In this document: positions 19,158 through 27,417 of the stretch, piece after piece
Layout: each line of letters starts with the position of its first letter
Numbering within the stretch: position 1 is the first letter of the stretch
Source of the DNA: Paenibacillus humicus NBRC 102415
GTDB lineage: Bacteria; Bacillota; Bacilli; Paenibacillales; Paenibacillaceae
Reading direction: 5' to 3'
Assembly (NCBI RefSeq): GCF_004000905.1
Contig: NZ_BIMD01000036.1
Coordinates: 1 to 56,891, forward strand
Length of the DNA: 56,891 nt
Translations under genes and position numbers: made by a program
The notes under the pieces: generated by a model
The model's input: only the letters and a program-made list of their open reading frames with translations
The model's database searches: none
What the model was told of the DNA's origin: nothing

Positions 19158-20591
19158 TTAAAGCCATCCTTGCTTCCCTGCCGCAGAGAGGCTTGCCGGC
19201 TCTCCCATGCGCTCGTGCAGGAAATCGACGACATGCATGACCTTCATCGCAGCCGGGTCCCCGTGCTTCTGCACCCCGAGCTTCATCTGCAGCAGGCAGC
19301 CGGGATTGCTCGTGAGCAGATAGGCCGCGCCGGTAGCGTTGGCATGCTCCATCTTGTGCTCCAGAATCTGCCCCGCCATCTCCGGCTGCGTGACGTTGTA
19401 GATACCCGCGGAGCCGCAGCAGCGGTCGGCTTCCTTCATCTCGGCGAAGGAGGCGCCAGCAACCTGGCGGATCAGCTGCCTCGGTGCTCCCGAGGATCTC
19501 ATTCCGTTGCGGAGATGGCAGGAGTCCTGGTAAGTGACACGTACGCTGCCGCTCTGCTCCGTAAAGGCCGGCAGCCTGTCGCTGCTGAGCAGCAGCTGGC
19601 TGACATCGACGACGCGGGAAGCGAACTCGACGGCCAGCTCTGCATACTGCTCATCTCCATGCATCAGATGGCCGTATTCCGCCAGCTGCGCGCCGCAGCC
19701 GCCGGCGTTGGAGACGATATGCTGGATGCCCGCATCCCGGAAGGCGTCCAGGTTGGACCGGGCAAGCCCTCTCGCCTGATCCAGCTCTCCGCTGTGAGCA
19801 TGCAAGGCTCCGCAGCACACCTGATTGTCCGGGATGACGACCTCGAAGCCGGCCTCAGCCAGCAGCTCCGCCGTGCGGACGTTCGTCTCGCTGAACAGCA
19901 CGTCCATGATGCAGCCCCGGAAAAGGGCGACGCGTGCGATCGGCTCGCCCTTGGCTGGAACGACCGTGCCGATGCGGTCTACGACGCCTTTCCCGGAAGC
20001 ATCGGGAAGAATCTGCTCCATCTCCCGCATGGCCGCCGGGAACAGCTTCATGATGCCCGTTCCGCGAGCCACCTGCCGGAGACCGGATTTCTGATAGAAG
20101 GAGAGCGAGCGTCCGAGCCACTTCAAGCGGGAGCGATGCGGCAGCACATCCTTGAAGAACAGCCTCCGAGCGCCCTTCGCCGGCAGGCTGTGCTGCGCGT
20201 GGTCCTCGATCGCGTCCCTGGCTTGCTCCAGCAGCTGCCCGTATTTGACGTCGGCAGGACAGGCGGGCTCGCAAGCCCGGCAGCCGAGACAATGGTTCAT
20301 CTGCTCGGCGAACGCCTTGTCGGGCTCCATGATGCCGTCGGCGACGGCCTTCATGAGCGCGATCCGGCCGCGGGGCGACTCCGGCTCCAGCCCCGTCTCG
20401 CGGAATGTCGGACAAGCAGGCAGGCAGAAGCCGCAGCGCATGCAGTTGGTCAGCTGGTCGTAGTCCAGCTTGGCCAGCACCGTTCTCGACACCGGATTGG
20501 CATGCCGCACATCCGGCTTGCCGAGCAGGCTTCCCGGTCCCGAATGCGGCTGTACCGCCAATCCGAGGCCTCCATGGATTCCATCAGCCAC
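19158..20591 (-). CDS. glcF: Glycolate/lactate oxidase iron-sulfur subunit
   Basis: A 477-residue electron-transfer subunit that passes electrons from the FAD subunit GlcD toward the quinone pool. Two 4Fe-4S motifs are visible: CMRCGFCLPACPT (about 50-62) and CLGCRACEPACP (about 101-112). Two CCG domains follow, with CCGALHAHSG and CCGSAGIYN. Its GTG start overlaps the glcD stop by 8 bp, indicating translational coupling. D-lactate or another 2-hydroxyacid is an alternative substrate to glycolate. Confidence 0.9.
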   Translation of the reverse strand: MADGIHGGLGLAVQPHSGPGSLLGKPDVRHANPVSRTVLAKLDYDQLTNCMRCGFCLPACPTFRETGLEPESPRGRIALMKAVADGIMEPDKAFAEQMNHCLGCRACEPACPADVKYGQLLEQARDAIEDHAQHSLPAKGARRLFFKDVLPHRSRLKWLGRSLSFYQKSGLRQVARGTGIMKLFPAAMREMEQILPDASGKGVVDRIGTVVPAKGEPIARVALFRGCIMDVLFSETNVRTAELLAEAGFEVVIPDNQVCCGALHAHSGELDQARGLARSNLDAFRDAGIQHIVSNAGGCGAQLAEYGHLMHGDEQYAELAVEFASRVVDVSQLLLSSDRLPAFTEQSGSVRVTYQDSCHLRNGMRSSGAPRQLIRQVAGASFAEMKEADRCCGSAGIYNVTQPEMAGQILEHKMEHANATGAAYLLTSNPGCLLQMKLGVQKHGDPAAMKVMHVVDFLHERMGEPASLSAAGKQGWL

Positions 20592-21999
20592 GGTCGATCA
20601 CCACCCTTTTGCGAGTTTCTCCGGCGAACATCTTGCCGGGATTGAGCAGATGATGCGGGTCGAACGCATCCTTGATGCCTTTCATGACGGCGATGCCGCT
20701 CGCCCCGACCTTCCATTCCAGGAACGGCGCCTTCACGGCCCCGACCCCATGCTCGCCGGTAATGGTGCCGCCAAGCTCGATGGCCGCTTCAAATATTTCC
20801 GCGAAAGCCTGTTCGACCCGGTGGACCTCCTCCGTGTCCCTGGCGTCGGTCGTTGCGGTCGGGTGAAGATTGCCGTCTCCCGCATGCCCGAAGGTTGCGA
20901 TGGACACGCCGAACTTGTCCGCGATCTCCCGGATGCGCAGCACCATGTCCGCGATGCGGGAGCGGGGAACGGTCGCATCCTCGAGAATCGTCGTCGGACG
21001 CAGCCTTGCCAGCGCCGTAAACGCGCTGCGCCTTGCCGCAACTAGCTTTTCCGCCTCCTCGCGAGTCTGGGCGACTTCGACCCGGTCGGCCTTCTCGGCT
21101 TCGCAGATGAGCCTTATGGCTTCCATATCCCGCTCGACCGCCTCGGGATCGCCGTCCTGCTCGATCAGCAGAATCGCTTCCATATCCCGCGGCAATCCCA
21201 GATGGGCGAAATCGTCGACGACCCGGATCGTCGGGTTGTCGAGAATTTCCAGCGTTGCCGGGATGATCTTATTCTCGATGATCCGAGAGACGGTCCGGGC
21301 TGCGCCGTACAGGTCCTTGTACATCGCGAGCATCGTCTTTTTGCCGGCGGGCGGAGGCACGAGCTTCAAGGTCGCTTCCGTAATGATGGCCAGCGTGCCC
21401 TCCGAGCCGACGAGCAGCTTCGTCAAATCGTAGCCGGCCACATCCTTCATGAGCTTGCCGCCGGTGCGAAGAATTTCTCCATTGGCCAGGACCGCTTCGA
21501 GACCGAGCACGTAATCCTTGGTCGTTCCGTATTTCAGCCCGCGCAGGCCGCCCGAGCACTCGCTGATGTTGCCGCCGATCGTCGAGATCTTCATGCTGCT
21601 CGGATCCGGCGGGTAGAACAGCCCGAGCGATTCGATATGCTCGGTGAACGCGGCGGTGATCATGCCCGGCTGCACCGTTGCCGTCAGATTGTCCATGTCG
21701 ACCTCCAGCAGCCGGTTCATCCGGTGCATGACCATGACGATGCCGCCCTGCAAGGGGACAGTGCCTCCGCACAGGTTGGAGCCCGAGCCTCGAGACACGA
21801 CCGGTACGCGGTACTCTGCAAGAACCTTCATGATCCCGGACACCTGAGCGGTCGAGTCCGGATAAATGACGCCGTCCGGCAAGCTCTGGAGCATGGGCGT
21901 GCCGTCATAGGAATGAGCGACTCTCGCCTCTGGATCGTCCCTGAAATGCTTCTCTCCTACGATATCCCGCAGCCGTCTCGCCATGGCCGGATCCAGCAT
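20584..21999 (-). CDS. glcD: FAD-linked glycolate/D-lactate oxidase subunit
   Basis: Vanillyl-alcohol-oxidase-type flavoprotein of about 471 residues. The PP-loop FAD-binding region is seen in SRGSGSNLCGGTVPLQGG and STIGGNISECSGGLRGLKYG. The C-terminal catalytic part contains ATFGHAGDGNLHPT and GGTITGEHGVGAVK. It oxidises a 2-hydroxyacid, with glcF completing the enzyme. ATG at 21999 is preferred over 22005 because GGGG sits 8 nt upstream. A GntR regulator is transcribed divergently with a palindromic operator between. Confidence 0.9.
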   Translation of the reverse strand: MLDPAMARRLRDIVGEKHFRDDPEARVAHSYDGTPMLQSLPDGVIYPDSTAQVSGIMKVLAEYRVPVVSRGSGSNLCGGTVPLQGGIVMVMHRMNRLLEVDMDNLTATVQPGMITAAFTEHIESLGLFYPPDPSSMKISTIGGNISECSGGLRGLKYGTTKDYVLGLEAVLANGEILRTGGKLMKDVAGYDLTKLLVGSEGTLAIITEATLKLVPPPAGKKTMLAMYKDLYGAARTVSRIIENKIIPATLEILDNPTIRVVDDFAHLGLPRDMEAILLIEQDGDPEAVERDMEAIRLICEAEKADRVEVAQTREEAEKLVAARRSAFTALARLRPTTILEDATVPRSRIADMVLRIREIADKFGVSIATFGHAGDGNLHPTATTDARDTEEVHRVEQAFAEIFEAAIELGGTITGEHGVGAVKAPFLEWKVGASGIAVMKGIKDAFDPHHLLNPGKMFAGETRKRVVIDRG

Positions 22000-22069
22000 G
22001 ATCATTTCCCCTTCCCATCTGTAGAAAGCTTACGTTCACCCGCGCAGACATACGGATATGCCCTTTAAA

Positions 22070-22089
22070 TCATCAGGTCATCTGATGAC
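22070..22089. promoter_or_regulatory. Overlapping palindromes in the glcD-GntR intergenic region
   Basis: TCATCAG-GTCAT-CTGATGA (22070-22088) overlaps a perfect 13-bp palindrome GTCATCTGATGAC (22077-22089). They lie 81 bp before the GntR start and 71 bp before glcD. The position and symmetry fit an operator for the FadR/GntR-family protein encoded alongside. A second inverted pair, CTATAC and GTATAG (around 22108-22130), lies closer to the regulator gene. Confidence 0.6.
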
Positions 22090-22159
22090 TTTGGAACTCA
22101 TTATATGCTATACTGATTTCATTGTATAGAATGTTTTTGGGATGCCACGGGAGGTCGCG

Positions 22160-22870
22160 ATGAAAATCACCCAAGCCAAAGGCCATGAGCTTGTAGCCGA
22201 ACATATGCTGGAACAGATCCGCTCGGGCGCCTGGGAGCCCGGACAGCGGCTGCCCTCCGTCGTGGAGCTGGCGGAATCGTACGGCGTCGGCCGTTCCACG
22301 GTCCGCGAGGCGGCCAGCGCGCTCAAGGCGACCGGCTGGCTGGATGTGCGCCAGGGCGGCGGCACTTTCGTCAAGTCGGTATTACCCAGTGATCCCAAGC
22401 AAGGCGCGGACCAGATGTTCCACAATGCGGGCTCCTTGACCGAGCTGCTGGAAGTTCGCAAGGTGCTGGAGATCGGGGCTGTGTCGCTCGCCTCCGCAAG
22501 GCGCGCACCGGACGATTTGGCGCGGCTGCGCGAGATTCTCGCATCGATGGAGAGCAGCCTCGAGGCCGGCGACACCGAGGCCGGCGAGCGCGCCGACACC
22601 GAGTTCCACATGGCGATCGTAGCCGCCTCGGGCAATACCCTGCTCGCGCAGATGATGGAATCCCTCGCCGAGCGCTTCGCGTCTTCCATTTCCCAAACCC
22701 GCGAGCTGTGGTTCTACCGCGAGAGGGGCACCGCCCAGCGGCTGCTCGGGGAGCACCGGCGCATCTATGATGCCATCGAGGCCGGAGACGCCAAGCTTGC
22801 GGAGCATGTGCTCGGCGAGCATCTGAACAAGGTCATCGATGTGCTGAAGGGCATCAAGGGCCGGCTTTGA
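22160..22870 (+). CDS. GntR/FadR-family regulator of the glc genes
   Basis: A 236-residue transcription factor. An N-terminal winged helix (LPSVVELAESYGVGRSTVREA) is followed by an FCD ligand-binding domain of the LldR/GlcC/PdhR type (ELLEVRKVLEIGAVSLAS, FHMAIVAASGN, EHRRIYDAIEAGD). Metal-ligand-type residues in the FCD fold (D...H...H) are present. It diverges from glcDF and probably responds to the 2-hydroxyacid substrate. The start is set by GGGAGG five bases before ATG; an earlier ATG at 22142 has no ribosome site. Confidence 0.88.
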   Translation: MKITQAKGHELVAEHMLEQIRSGAWEPGQRLPSVVELAESYGVGRSTVREAASALKATGWLDVRQGGGTFVKSVLPSDPKQGADQMFHNAGSLTELLEVRKVLEIGAVSLASARRAPDDLARLREILASMESSLEAGDTEAGERADTEFHMAIVAASGNTLLAQMMESLAERFASSISQTRELWFYRERGTAQRLLGEHRRIYDAIEAGDAKLAEHVLGEHLNKVIDVLKGIKGRL

Positions 22871-22916
22871 AACTCTCGGCTCGGACATAGACTTTTCTGG
22901 CAGCAAATAGGGAATC

Positions 22917-23110
22917 AGCAGCTTTGCAATTCTGGCAGCTCGAGCCAGCAGCTTTGCAGCTATGGCAGCTTGAGCCCCTATTTCTCTGAAGCTGATCGGC
23001 GCGAACCGCCTGTTGCCGCTGCGGCTCGTCCGATTCTGCCCTTCTACAATAGGACACTGTCTGGCTCGGACCTCTCTGCCTATTGCCGCTGCGGCTCGTC
23101 CGATCCTGCA
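22917..23110. repeat. Two unrelated direct repeats (31-bp and 69-bp periods)
   Basis: AGCAGCTTTGCA with CTGGCAGC/TATGGCAGC and a GAGCC end occurs twice in tandem at about 22917-22977. A second repeat built on TTGCCGCTGCGGCTCGTCCG occurs at about 23012 and 23081, each copy followed by an AATAG segment. Neither encodes a plausible protein. Confidence 0.65.
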
Positions 23111-23173
23111 AATCAACAATAGACTCGCATCCCATCGGCTAGAAAGAATAAAACGGCACCCTTATACAGCTGC

Positions 23174-23356
23174 TATCGGACATACGATCCGTTATTTGGC
23201 CGCTGTAAAGCCAATTTCACCTTTATCGGACATACGTTCCGTTATTCCACTCCGCATTATTTTTATCTCAATAAAAATTCACAAATAACGGATCCTATGT
23301 CCGATAATCAACCAATTCCTATGAATTCCCTCAAATAGCGGATCCTATGTCCGATA
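23174..23356. repeat. 183-bp four-element dyad module, copy A
   Basis: Elements of 24 bp built on CGGACATACGATCCGTTATT lie at 23174-23197 and 23224-23247 (forward) and at 23283-23306 and 23333-23356 (inverted). Start-to-start distances are 50, 59 and 50 bp, so the whole module is a dyad about its centre. The spacers do not resemble one another. The central 35 bp itself contains a small hairpin (TTTTTAT/ATAAAAA). Confidence 0.9.
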
Positions 23357-23365
23357 CACCTGTTG

Positions 23366-23690
23366 TTAGAGGCGATTGTAGAACATATTGAATTGCTGGA
23401 ACTCGAAGCCGATCCGACGCCTGCGGAAGACGATCCTTTCCTCTTCCTCCATGTCGAACAGGAATTTCGCCTCCGCGATGACTTGTCCTCCAGAAGGAAT
23501 GTCCAAGCCCCCGAGCATGCGAAGCAGTGTCGACTTGCCGCTGCGCTGCCGGATCTCCCGACAAGCCGACAATGGCGACGACTCCCCCTCGGGCGCTTCC
23601 ATGGAAACTCCGTCCGGCTCCCCTGATTGGGCTCCACCCCGTATATTTTCTTCAGTTCGATCTTGTTCTGAGCTGTGCCATCTTCTATTC
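23366..23690 (-). pseudogene. Remnant of an ABC transporter ATP-binding gene
   Basis: Fragments in three frames match a MacB/LolD-type ATPase: KIELKKIYGVEP, GEPDGVSMEAPEGE, VVAIVGLSG and GKSTLLRMLGGLDIPSGGQV followed by RRIGFEFQQFNMF. The Walker A motif is split by an insertion of about a dozen bases between GLSG and GKST. The C-terminal half, including the signature and Walker B, is absent. The fragment abuts copy A of the dyad module. Confidence 0.75.
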
Positions 23691-23845
23691 ACTCCAATAG
23701 GATGAAATCAAATCCCCCCGATGATAGCCCTCTCTTCTTACATTCTCGTGACAGCACATCCGCCCGCGGCAGAAACGGAGGACCGTCCGTTGCTGATCGC
23801 CGGGCCTATTCGTATAGTCCGCTTGCATCCGGAACGGCCTTGCCC

Positions 23846-23866
23846 TATTATAGACATAAGATATCC
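23846..23866 (+). promoter_or_regulatory. Candidate Rrf2 operator, regulator promoter
   Basis: TATTATAGACATAAGATATC (followed by C) lies 37 bp before the Rrf2 start. A very similar sequence lies in the promoter of the flavoprotein gene at 24633. The shared motif suggests that the Rrf2 protein controls both. Overlap with a -10 element is possible. Confidence 0.5.
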
Positions 23867-23902
23867 ATAATAATGAACGCTTCACGCAAGGAGACACCGC
23901 GC

Positions 23903-24361
23903 ATGCAATTTTCCAAAAGCACAGGATACGCCCTTCACACTCTCATCCACTTGGCCCAGGCGGAACGCGGCCGGTATGTAGGAATCAAGGAGCTGGCTTC
24001 CAAGCAAGGATTGCCGGAGAGCTATTTGTCCAAGATCATGTCCAAGCTTCGTCAGGACGGCATCGTCCGCGCCGTTACGGGAGCAAGCGGCGGCTACGAG
24101 CTCGCGCGCCCCGGGAGCGAGATTACGTTCTACGATGTCATCTCCGTGGTGGAGGGGCGGCAGCAGATGTATGAATGCCATGCCGCCAACGAGCATCAGC
24201 ACGAGCTGTTTGCCGAAGCCGACGCCTCCGGATGCGAGTGCCTGGTAAAAAAGGTCATGGACGGCGCCGAGCGCCAGATGCTGGACTATCTGAAGCAGCA
24301 TACGATCCAGGGAGTTCTGGATGCGGCCTCCTTCTCTTGCAGCCCAGAGCACCGTGCCTGA
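23903..24361 (+). CDS. Rrf2-family transcriptional regulator
   Basis: A 152-residue regulator that starts MQFSKSTGYALHTLIHLAQ with the Rrf2 winged helix (IKELASKQGLPESYLSKIMSKL and ASGGYELARP). Three cysteines, Cys92, Cys111 and Cys113, follow the HTH. They could bind an Fe-S cluster or act as a thiol switch, although the spacing (C-x18-C-x-C) differs from NsrR and IscR. AAGGAG lies 9 nt before ATG, and a longer upstream frame lacks a ribosome site. It precedes a thioredoxin-reductase-like gene with a matching promoter motif. Confidence 0.88.
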   Translation: MQFSKSTGYALHTLIHLAQAERGRYVGIKELASKQGLPESYLSKIMSKLRQDGIVRAVTGASGGYELARPGSEITFYDVISVVEGRQQMYECHAANEHQHELFAEADASGCECLVKKVMDGAERQMLDYLKQHTIQGVLDAASFSCSPEHRA

Positions 24362-24423
24362 ACAAGCATGCGGCATCATGAAGATATGGGAATGGCAGGC
24401 GTCGAACCGGCCGGGGTGAAAAA

Positions 24424-24529
24424 GCTGCAAACTGCGGGGACCGGGCTGCAGGTGCAGAAGCGGCGGGCTGCGAGTGAAGAGAGCTGCAAACTGCGGGGAC
24501 CACTGCTGAGGCTGCAAACTGCGGGGACC
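24424..24529. repeat. Short dispersed direct repeat (three copies of 19 bp)
   Basis: GCTGCAAACTGCGGGGACC occurs at 24424, 24483 and 24511, embedded in a GCTGC-rich stretch that fills the gap between the Rrf2 and flavoprotein genes. Confidence 0.75.
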
Positions 24530-24632
24530 AGGCTGCAGGTGCTGAGGCTGCGGGCTTCGAGGGCCGGGCTGCAGGTTCAGAGGCTGCGGGATGCGGGAAC
24601 CGGGCATCAAGCCGAGAGGCTTCTTGCGCCGT

Positions 24633-24653
24633 TATTATGGATATAAAAGATCC
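24633..24653 (+). promoter_or_regulatory. Candidate Rrf2 operator, flavoprotein promoter
   Basis: TATTATGGATATAAAAGATC (followed by C) resembles the motif at 23846 at most positions and ends 13 bp before the flavoprotein start. It probably overlaps the -10 region or transcription start. Confidence 0.5.
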
Positions 24654-24665
24654 AGAAAGGTTGGG

Positions 24666-25586
24666 ATGAACATGGCAGAACGGTTGGACAGCATCATTAT
24701 CGGAGGCGGGCCGGCAGGCATGAGCGCCGCTCTCGTCCTGGGCAGAGCCCGCAGAAATGTGCTCGTGATCGACGAGGAGCGCCCGCGCAACCGGGTCACC
24801 CATGCAACCCACGGATTTTTAACTCGCGACGGCATCAGTCCCGGGGAGTTCAGAAGGGTCGCAAGGGAGCAGATTGCAGCTTACCCGTCGGTCCGCTTCA
24901 TCCGCGATCAAGCGGTTGAGATTGCGGGAAGCGACGGCGACTTCCGGTTGACGACTCTTAGCGGCGAGAGCTACCGGAGCAAAAAGCTGCTGTTCGCCTC
25001 AGGCAAGAAGGATCTGCCTATGAATATTCCCGGGCTTGAAGATGTGTACGGCCGCAGCGCTTTCGTCTGCCCCTTTTGCGACGGCTGGGAGCTGCGGGAC
25101 AAACCGCTCGCGCTGATCGTCAATGGCCCTCACGCGCTCCACTTCGCCAAGCTTGTGTCGGGCTGGTCGCGTCATATCGCCATCTGCACGAATGGACCGG
25201 ATGAACAGGTCGATGAACAGCGGGAGCAGCTGGCCGCGCGCGGAATTCCTTTGTATGCTTCCCCTATTAGGCAAATTGAATCCAGCGATGGCATCGTTAC
25301 GAATGTCCTTCTGGAGGACGGCACCTCCGTGCCGTGCAGCGGAATCTTCTTCGCTTCCAAGCTCGCGCCGGGATCCGACCTGCCCGTCGCGCTCGGCTGC
25401 ATCAACAACGATCAGGGAGTGCTGGACGTGGACGCACGGGGCAAAACAAACATCCCGGGCGTATTCGGGGCCGGAGACGCGGCCACGCCGATGAATCAAG
25501 CTATTGTCGCCGCCTCGATGGGCTCTGTCGCAGCCGCAGGCATCGTGTCCGAGCTCGCAGAAGAGGATTGGACTAACCGGATTTAA
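24666..25586 (+). CDS. Thioredoxin-reductase-like flavoprotein with CPFC motif
   Basis: A 306-residue FAD-dependent pyridine-nucleotide-disulfide-type oxidoreductase. The FAD site (SIIIGGGPAGMSAALVLGRA) and the C-terminal FAD motif (IPGVFGAGDAA) are intact, and a redox pair Cys135-Cys138 sits in CPFCDGWE. The second nucleotide-binding loop, GxGxxA in standard NADPH-dependent enzymes, is replaced by VNGPHALHFA, so NADPH use is doubtful. GAAAGG lies 5 nt before ATG. It is the presumed target of the neighbouring Rrf2 regulator. Confidence 0.85.
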   Translation: MNMAERLDSIIIGGGPAGMSAALVLGRARRNVLVIDEERPRNRVTHATHGFLTRDGISPGEFRRVAREQIAAYPSVRFIRDQAVEIAGSDGDFRLTTLSGESYRSKKLLFASGKKDLPMNIPGLEDVYGRSAFVCPFCDGWELRDKPLALIVNGPHALHFAKLVSGWSRHIAICTNGPDEQVDEQREQLAARGIPLYASPIRQIESSDGIVTNVLLEDGTSVPCSGIFFASKLAPGSDLPVALGCINNDQGVLDVDARGKTNIPGVFGAGDAATPMNQAIVAASMGSVAAAGIVSELAEEDWTNRI

Positions 25587-25663
25587 GCGAGCCTGCCGGC
25601 TCGTCTGCGCCGCTTATCGGCGAAAATCGGGGAAAAGGAACAACCCGCGTCGCCGGACAATGC

Positions 25664-25713
25664 CAAAAAGGGTTCCCGGGCAGAAATCTGCTCCGGGAAC
25701 CCTAATCTGTTTT
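25664..25713. terminator. Bidirectional terminator
   Basis: An 11-bp stem (AGGGTTCCCGG and complement, 25669-25703) encloses an inner GCAG/CTGC pair. It is flanked by A5 on one side and a T-rich run on the other, between two convergent genes. Confidence 0.85.
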
Positions 25714-25723
25714 TCCTTGCACA

Positions 25724-26701
25724 TTACCGCTTCGTATCGATCGGCTTCAAATTCGCCTCGATCTGCTCCCGCCGCCCCTCGAGAAACGGCGGCAGCGCCA
25801 GCGTTTCGCCGAGCTCGGACAGCTCCTCGTCGGTATCGAAGCCCGGTCCGTCCGTCGCCAGCTCGAACAGGATTCCGTTCGGCTCCCGGAAGTAGAGCGA
25901 GCGGAAGTAGAAGCGGTCCACGAAGCCGGAGTTCGGGAAGCCGGCGCTCTGGATGCGGCCCACCCAGGCCCGCAGCTCCTCCTCGTCCTCGACGCGGAAA
26001 GCGACATGGTGGACGCCGCCGCGGCCAAGCCGCTCGCGCTCCAGATCATAGCGCTCCTCCACATGCACCTCCGCCCCGCTGCCGCCCTCGCCCGTCTCCA
26101 GCACGATGACGTCTGGCTGGCCTTCCTCGTAAGCAGGGAAAGAGCCTTTGCGGCGGAAGCCCATCAGCTCCGTCAGCACGGCGACAGTCGGCTGCGCGTT
26201 GGCGACCGTGAGCTGTACCGGGCCGAGCCCGGTAATGCCGTATTCCTGCGGAACAGGGCTCAGCTCCCATGGCGTGCCTGCGGCGACTCCGGCTCCGTGC
26301 TCGTCGGAGACGAGCACCAGCCGCTGCCCTTCCGGGTCGCGGAATGCCAGCGTGGCGCGGCCGGCGCGATCCCGCACCTCGTCGCGGTCGACGCCATGCT
26401 CATCGAGGCGCTTCGCCCAGTACTCCAGCGCCTCGTCGCTGCGGACCCGCAACGACAAGGACGAGATGCTGCTTGTGCCGGGACGGTTCCTGCCTGCCAT
26501 CGGCATCTCGAAGAACGTCAGCTCCGTTCCCGGATTTCCCTTTTCATCCCCGTAGAACAGATGGTACATGCTGGTGTCGTCTTGATTGACGGTCTTCTTG
26601 ACCAGCCTCATGCCAAGCACTCGAGTATAAAAATCATAGTTCAGCGACGCCTTGGCGGTAAAAGCGGAAAAATGATGTAGGCCTTTCAATGCTGCAGCCA
26701 T
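25724..26701 (-). CDS. Ring-cleaving dioxygenase, MhqA/MhqO type
   Basis: A 325-residue VOC-superfamily extradiol-type dioxygenase with two glyoxalase folds. Likely metal ligands occur in LKGLHHFSAFT, GVHHVAFRVED and ILFELATDGPGF. Such enzymes protect Firmicutes against hydroquinones and catechols by ring opening. It is the last gene of a minus-strand cluster containing a MarR regulator, a second dioxygenase and an esterase. GAGGTAACG lies 4 nt or more before ATG. Its product is closely related in layout to the dioxygenase at 27418-28362 but clearly diverged. Confidence 0.88.
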   Translation of the reverse strand: MAAALKGLHHFSAFTAKASLNYDFYTRVLGMRLVKKTVNQDDTSMYHLFYGDEKGNPGTELTFFEMPMAGRNRPGTSSISSLSLRVRSDEALEYWAKRLDEHGVDRDEVRDRAGRATLAFRDPEGQRLVLVSDEHGAGVAAGTPWELSPVPQEYGITGLGPVQLTVANAQPTVAVLTELMGFRRKGSFPAYEEGQPDVIVLETGEGGSGAEVHVEERYDLERERLGRGGVHHVAFRVEDEEELRAWVGRIQSAGFPNSGFVDRFYFRSLYFREPNGILFELATDGPGFDTDEELSELGETLALPPFLEGRREQIEANLKPIDTKR

Positions 26702-26794
26702 CGTCGTTACCTCCTTCTATGGAAACCAAACCGATCCTCATCCGTTCGAACACCGAAAAGTATTCAGCCACATGAATAATTGATCTGCTCCAGC

Positions 26795-27415
26795 TCAGCC
26801 TTGGCGGAAATGCTTGGAGAACCATGCCGCAGCCGCTTCAACCTCGGTGCCCGTCAGCTGGTGGCCGTAATTCTCCCAGTGAAGGTCGACGTCAGATCCA
26901 GCTCCGGCGAGCAGCGACTTCAGCTCCTCCGTCTCATGAGGAGGGCAGATCCGGTCGTTCGTGCCGGCTCCGATGAACACCGGCAGCCCGTTCAGCTCCG
27001 GCAGCTTCAAACCTCGGCGCGGAACCATCGGATGATGGAGCGCCGCTCCGCGGAAGGAAACGGCCTCATGGAAGATCAGGCTTGCTGCGATGTTCGCTCC
27101 GTTGGAATAGCCCACGGCAATCATATTGGATCGGTCGAGTCCGTACTTGGCGGCTGCCTCGTCCAGGAAATCCCTCAGCTCGCCCGTGCGGCGCACAAGA
27201 TCCTCCTCGTCGAAGATGCCCTCCGCCAGCCGCCGGAAGAAGCGGGGCATCCCGTTCTCCAGCACGCTGCCGCGAACCGACAGCACGGCCGACTCCGGAG
27301 AGATCAGCTCCGCCAGCGGCAGCAGATCATGCTCCGTGCCTCCTGTTCCATGGAACAATACCAGCGTCGGGGCGTCTTGGCTGCGGCCTTCCTTATAGAA
27401 ATGGACCATGCTCAT
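26795..27415 (-). CDS. mhqD: Carboxylesterase / alpha-beta hydrolase, MhqD type
   Basis: A 206-residue serine hydrolase of the phospholipase/carboxylesterase family. The nucleophile elbow is GYSNGA, the acid lies in TNDRICP, and the His in ENYGHQLTG. The oxyanion segment is LFHGTGG. It would hydrolyse esters arising from quinone ring cleavage. GGAGGAA lies five bases before ATG at 27415. It begins 2 bp after the stop of the upstream dioxygenase, so it is co-translated with it. Confidence 0.88.
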   Translation of the reverse strand: MSMVHFYKEGRSQDAPTLVLFHGTGGTEHDLLPLAELISPESAVLSVRGSVLENGMPRFFRRLAEGIFDEEDLVRRTGELRDFLDEAAAKYGLDRSNMIAVGYSNGANIAASLIFHEAVSFRGAALHHPMVPRRGLKLPELNGLPVFIGAGTNDRICPPHETEELKSLLAGAGSDVDLHWENYGHQLTGTEVEAAAAWFSKHFRQG

Positions 27416-27417
27416 GA

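Noticed and set aside
23174-23356. CRISPR-like appearance of 24-bp repeats separated by ~26-bp spacers
   Set aside because: Only four repeats occur per locus, half are inverted, the middle spacing differs, and no cas gene is present.
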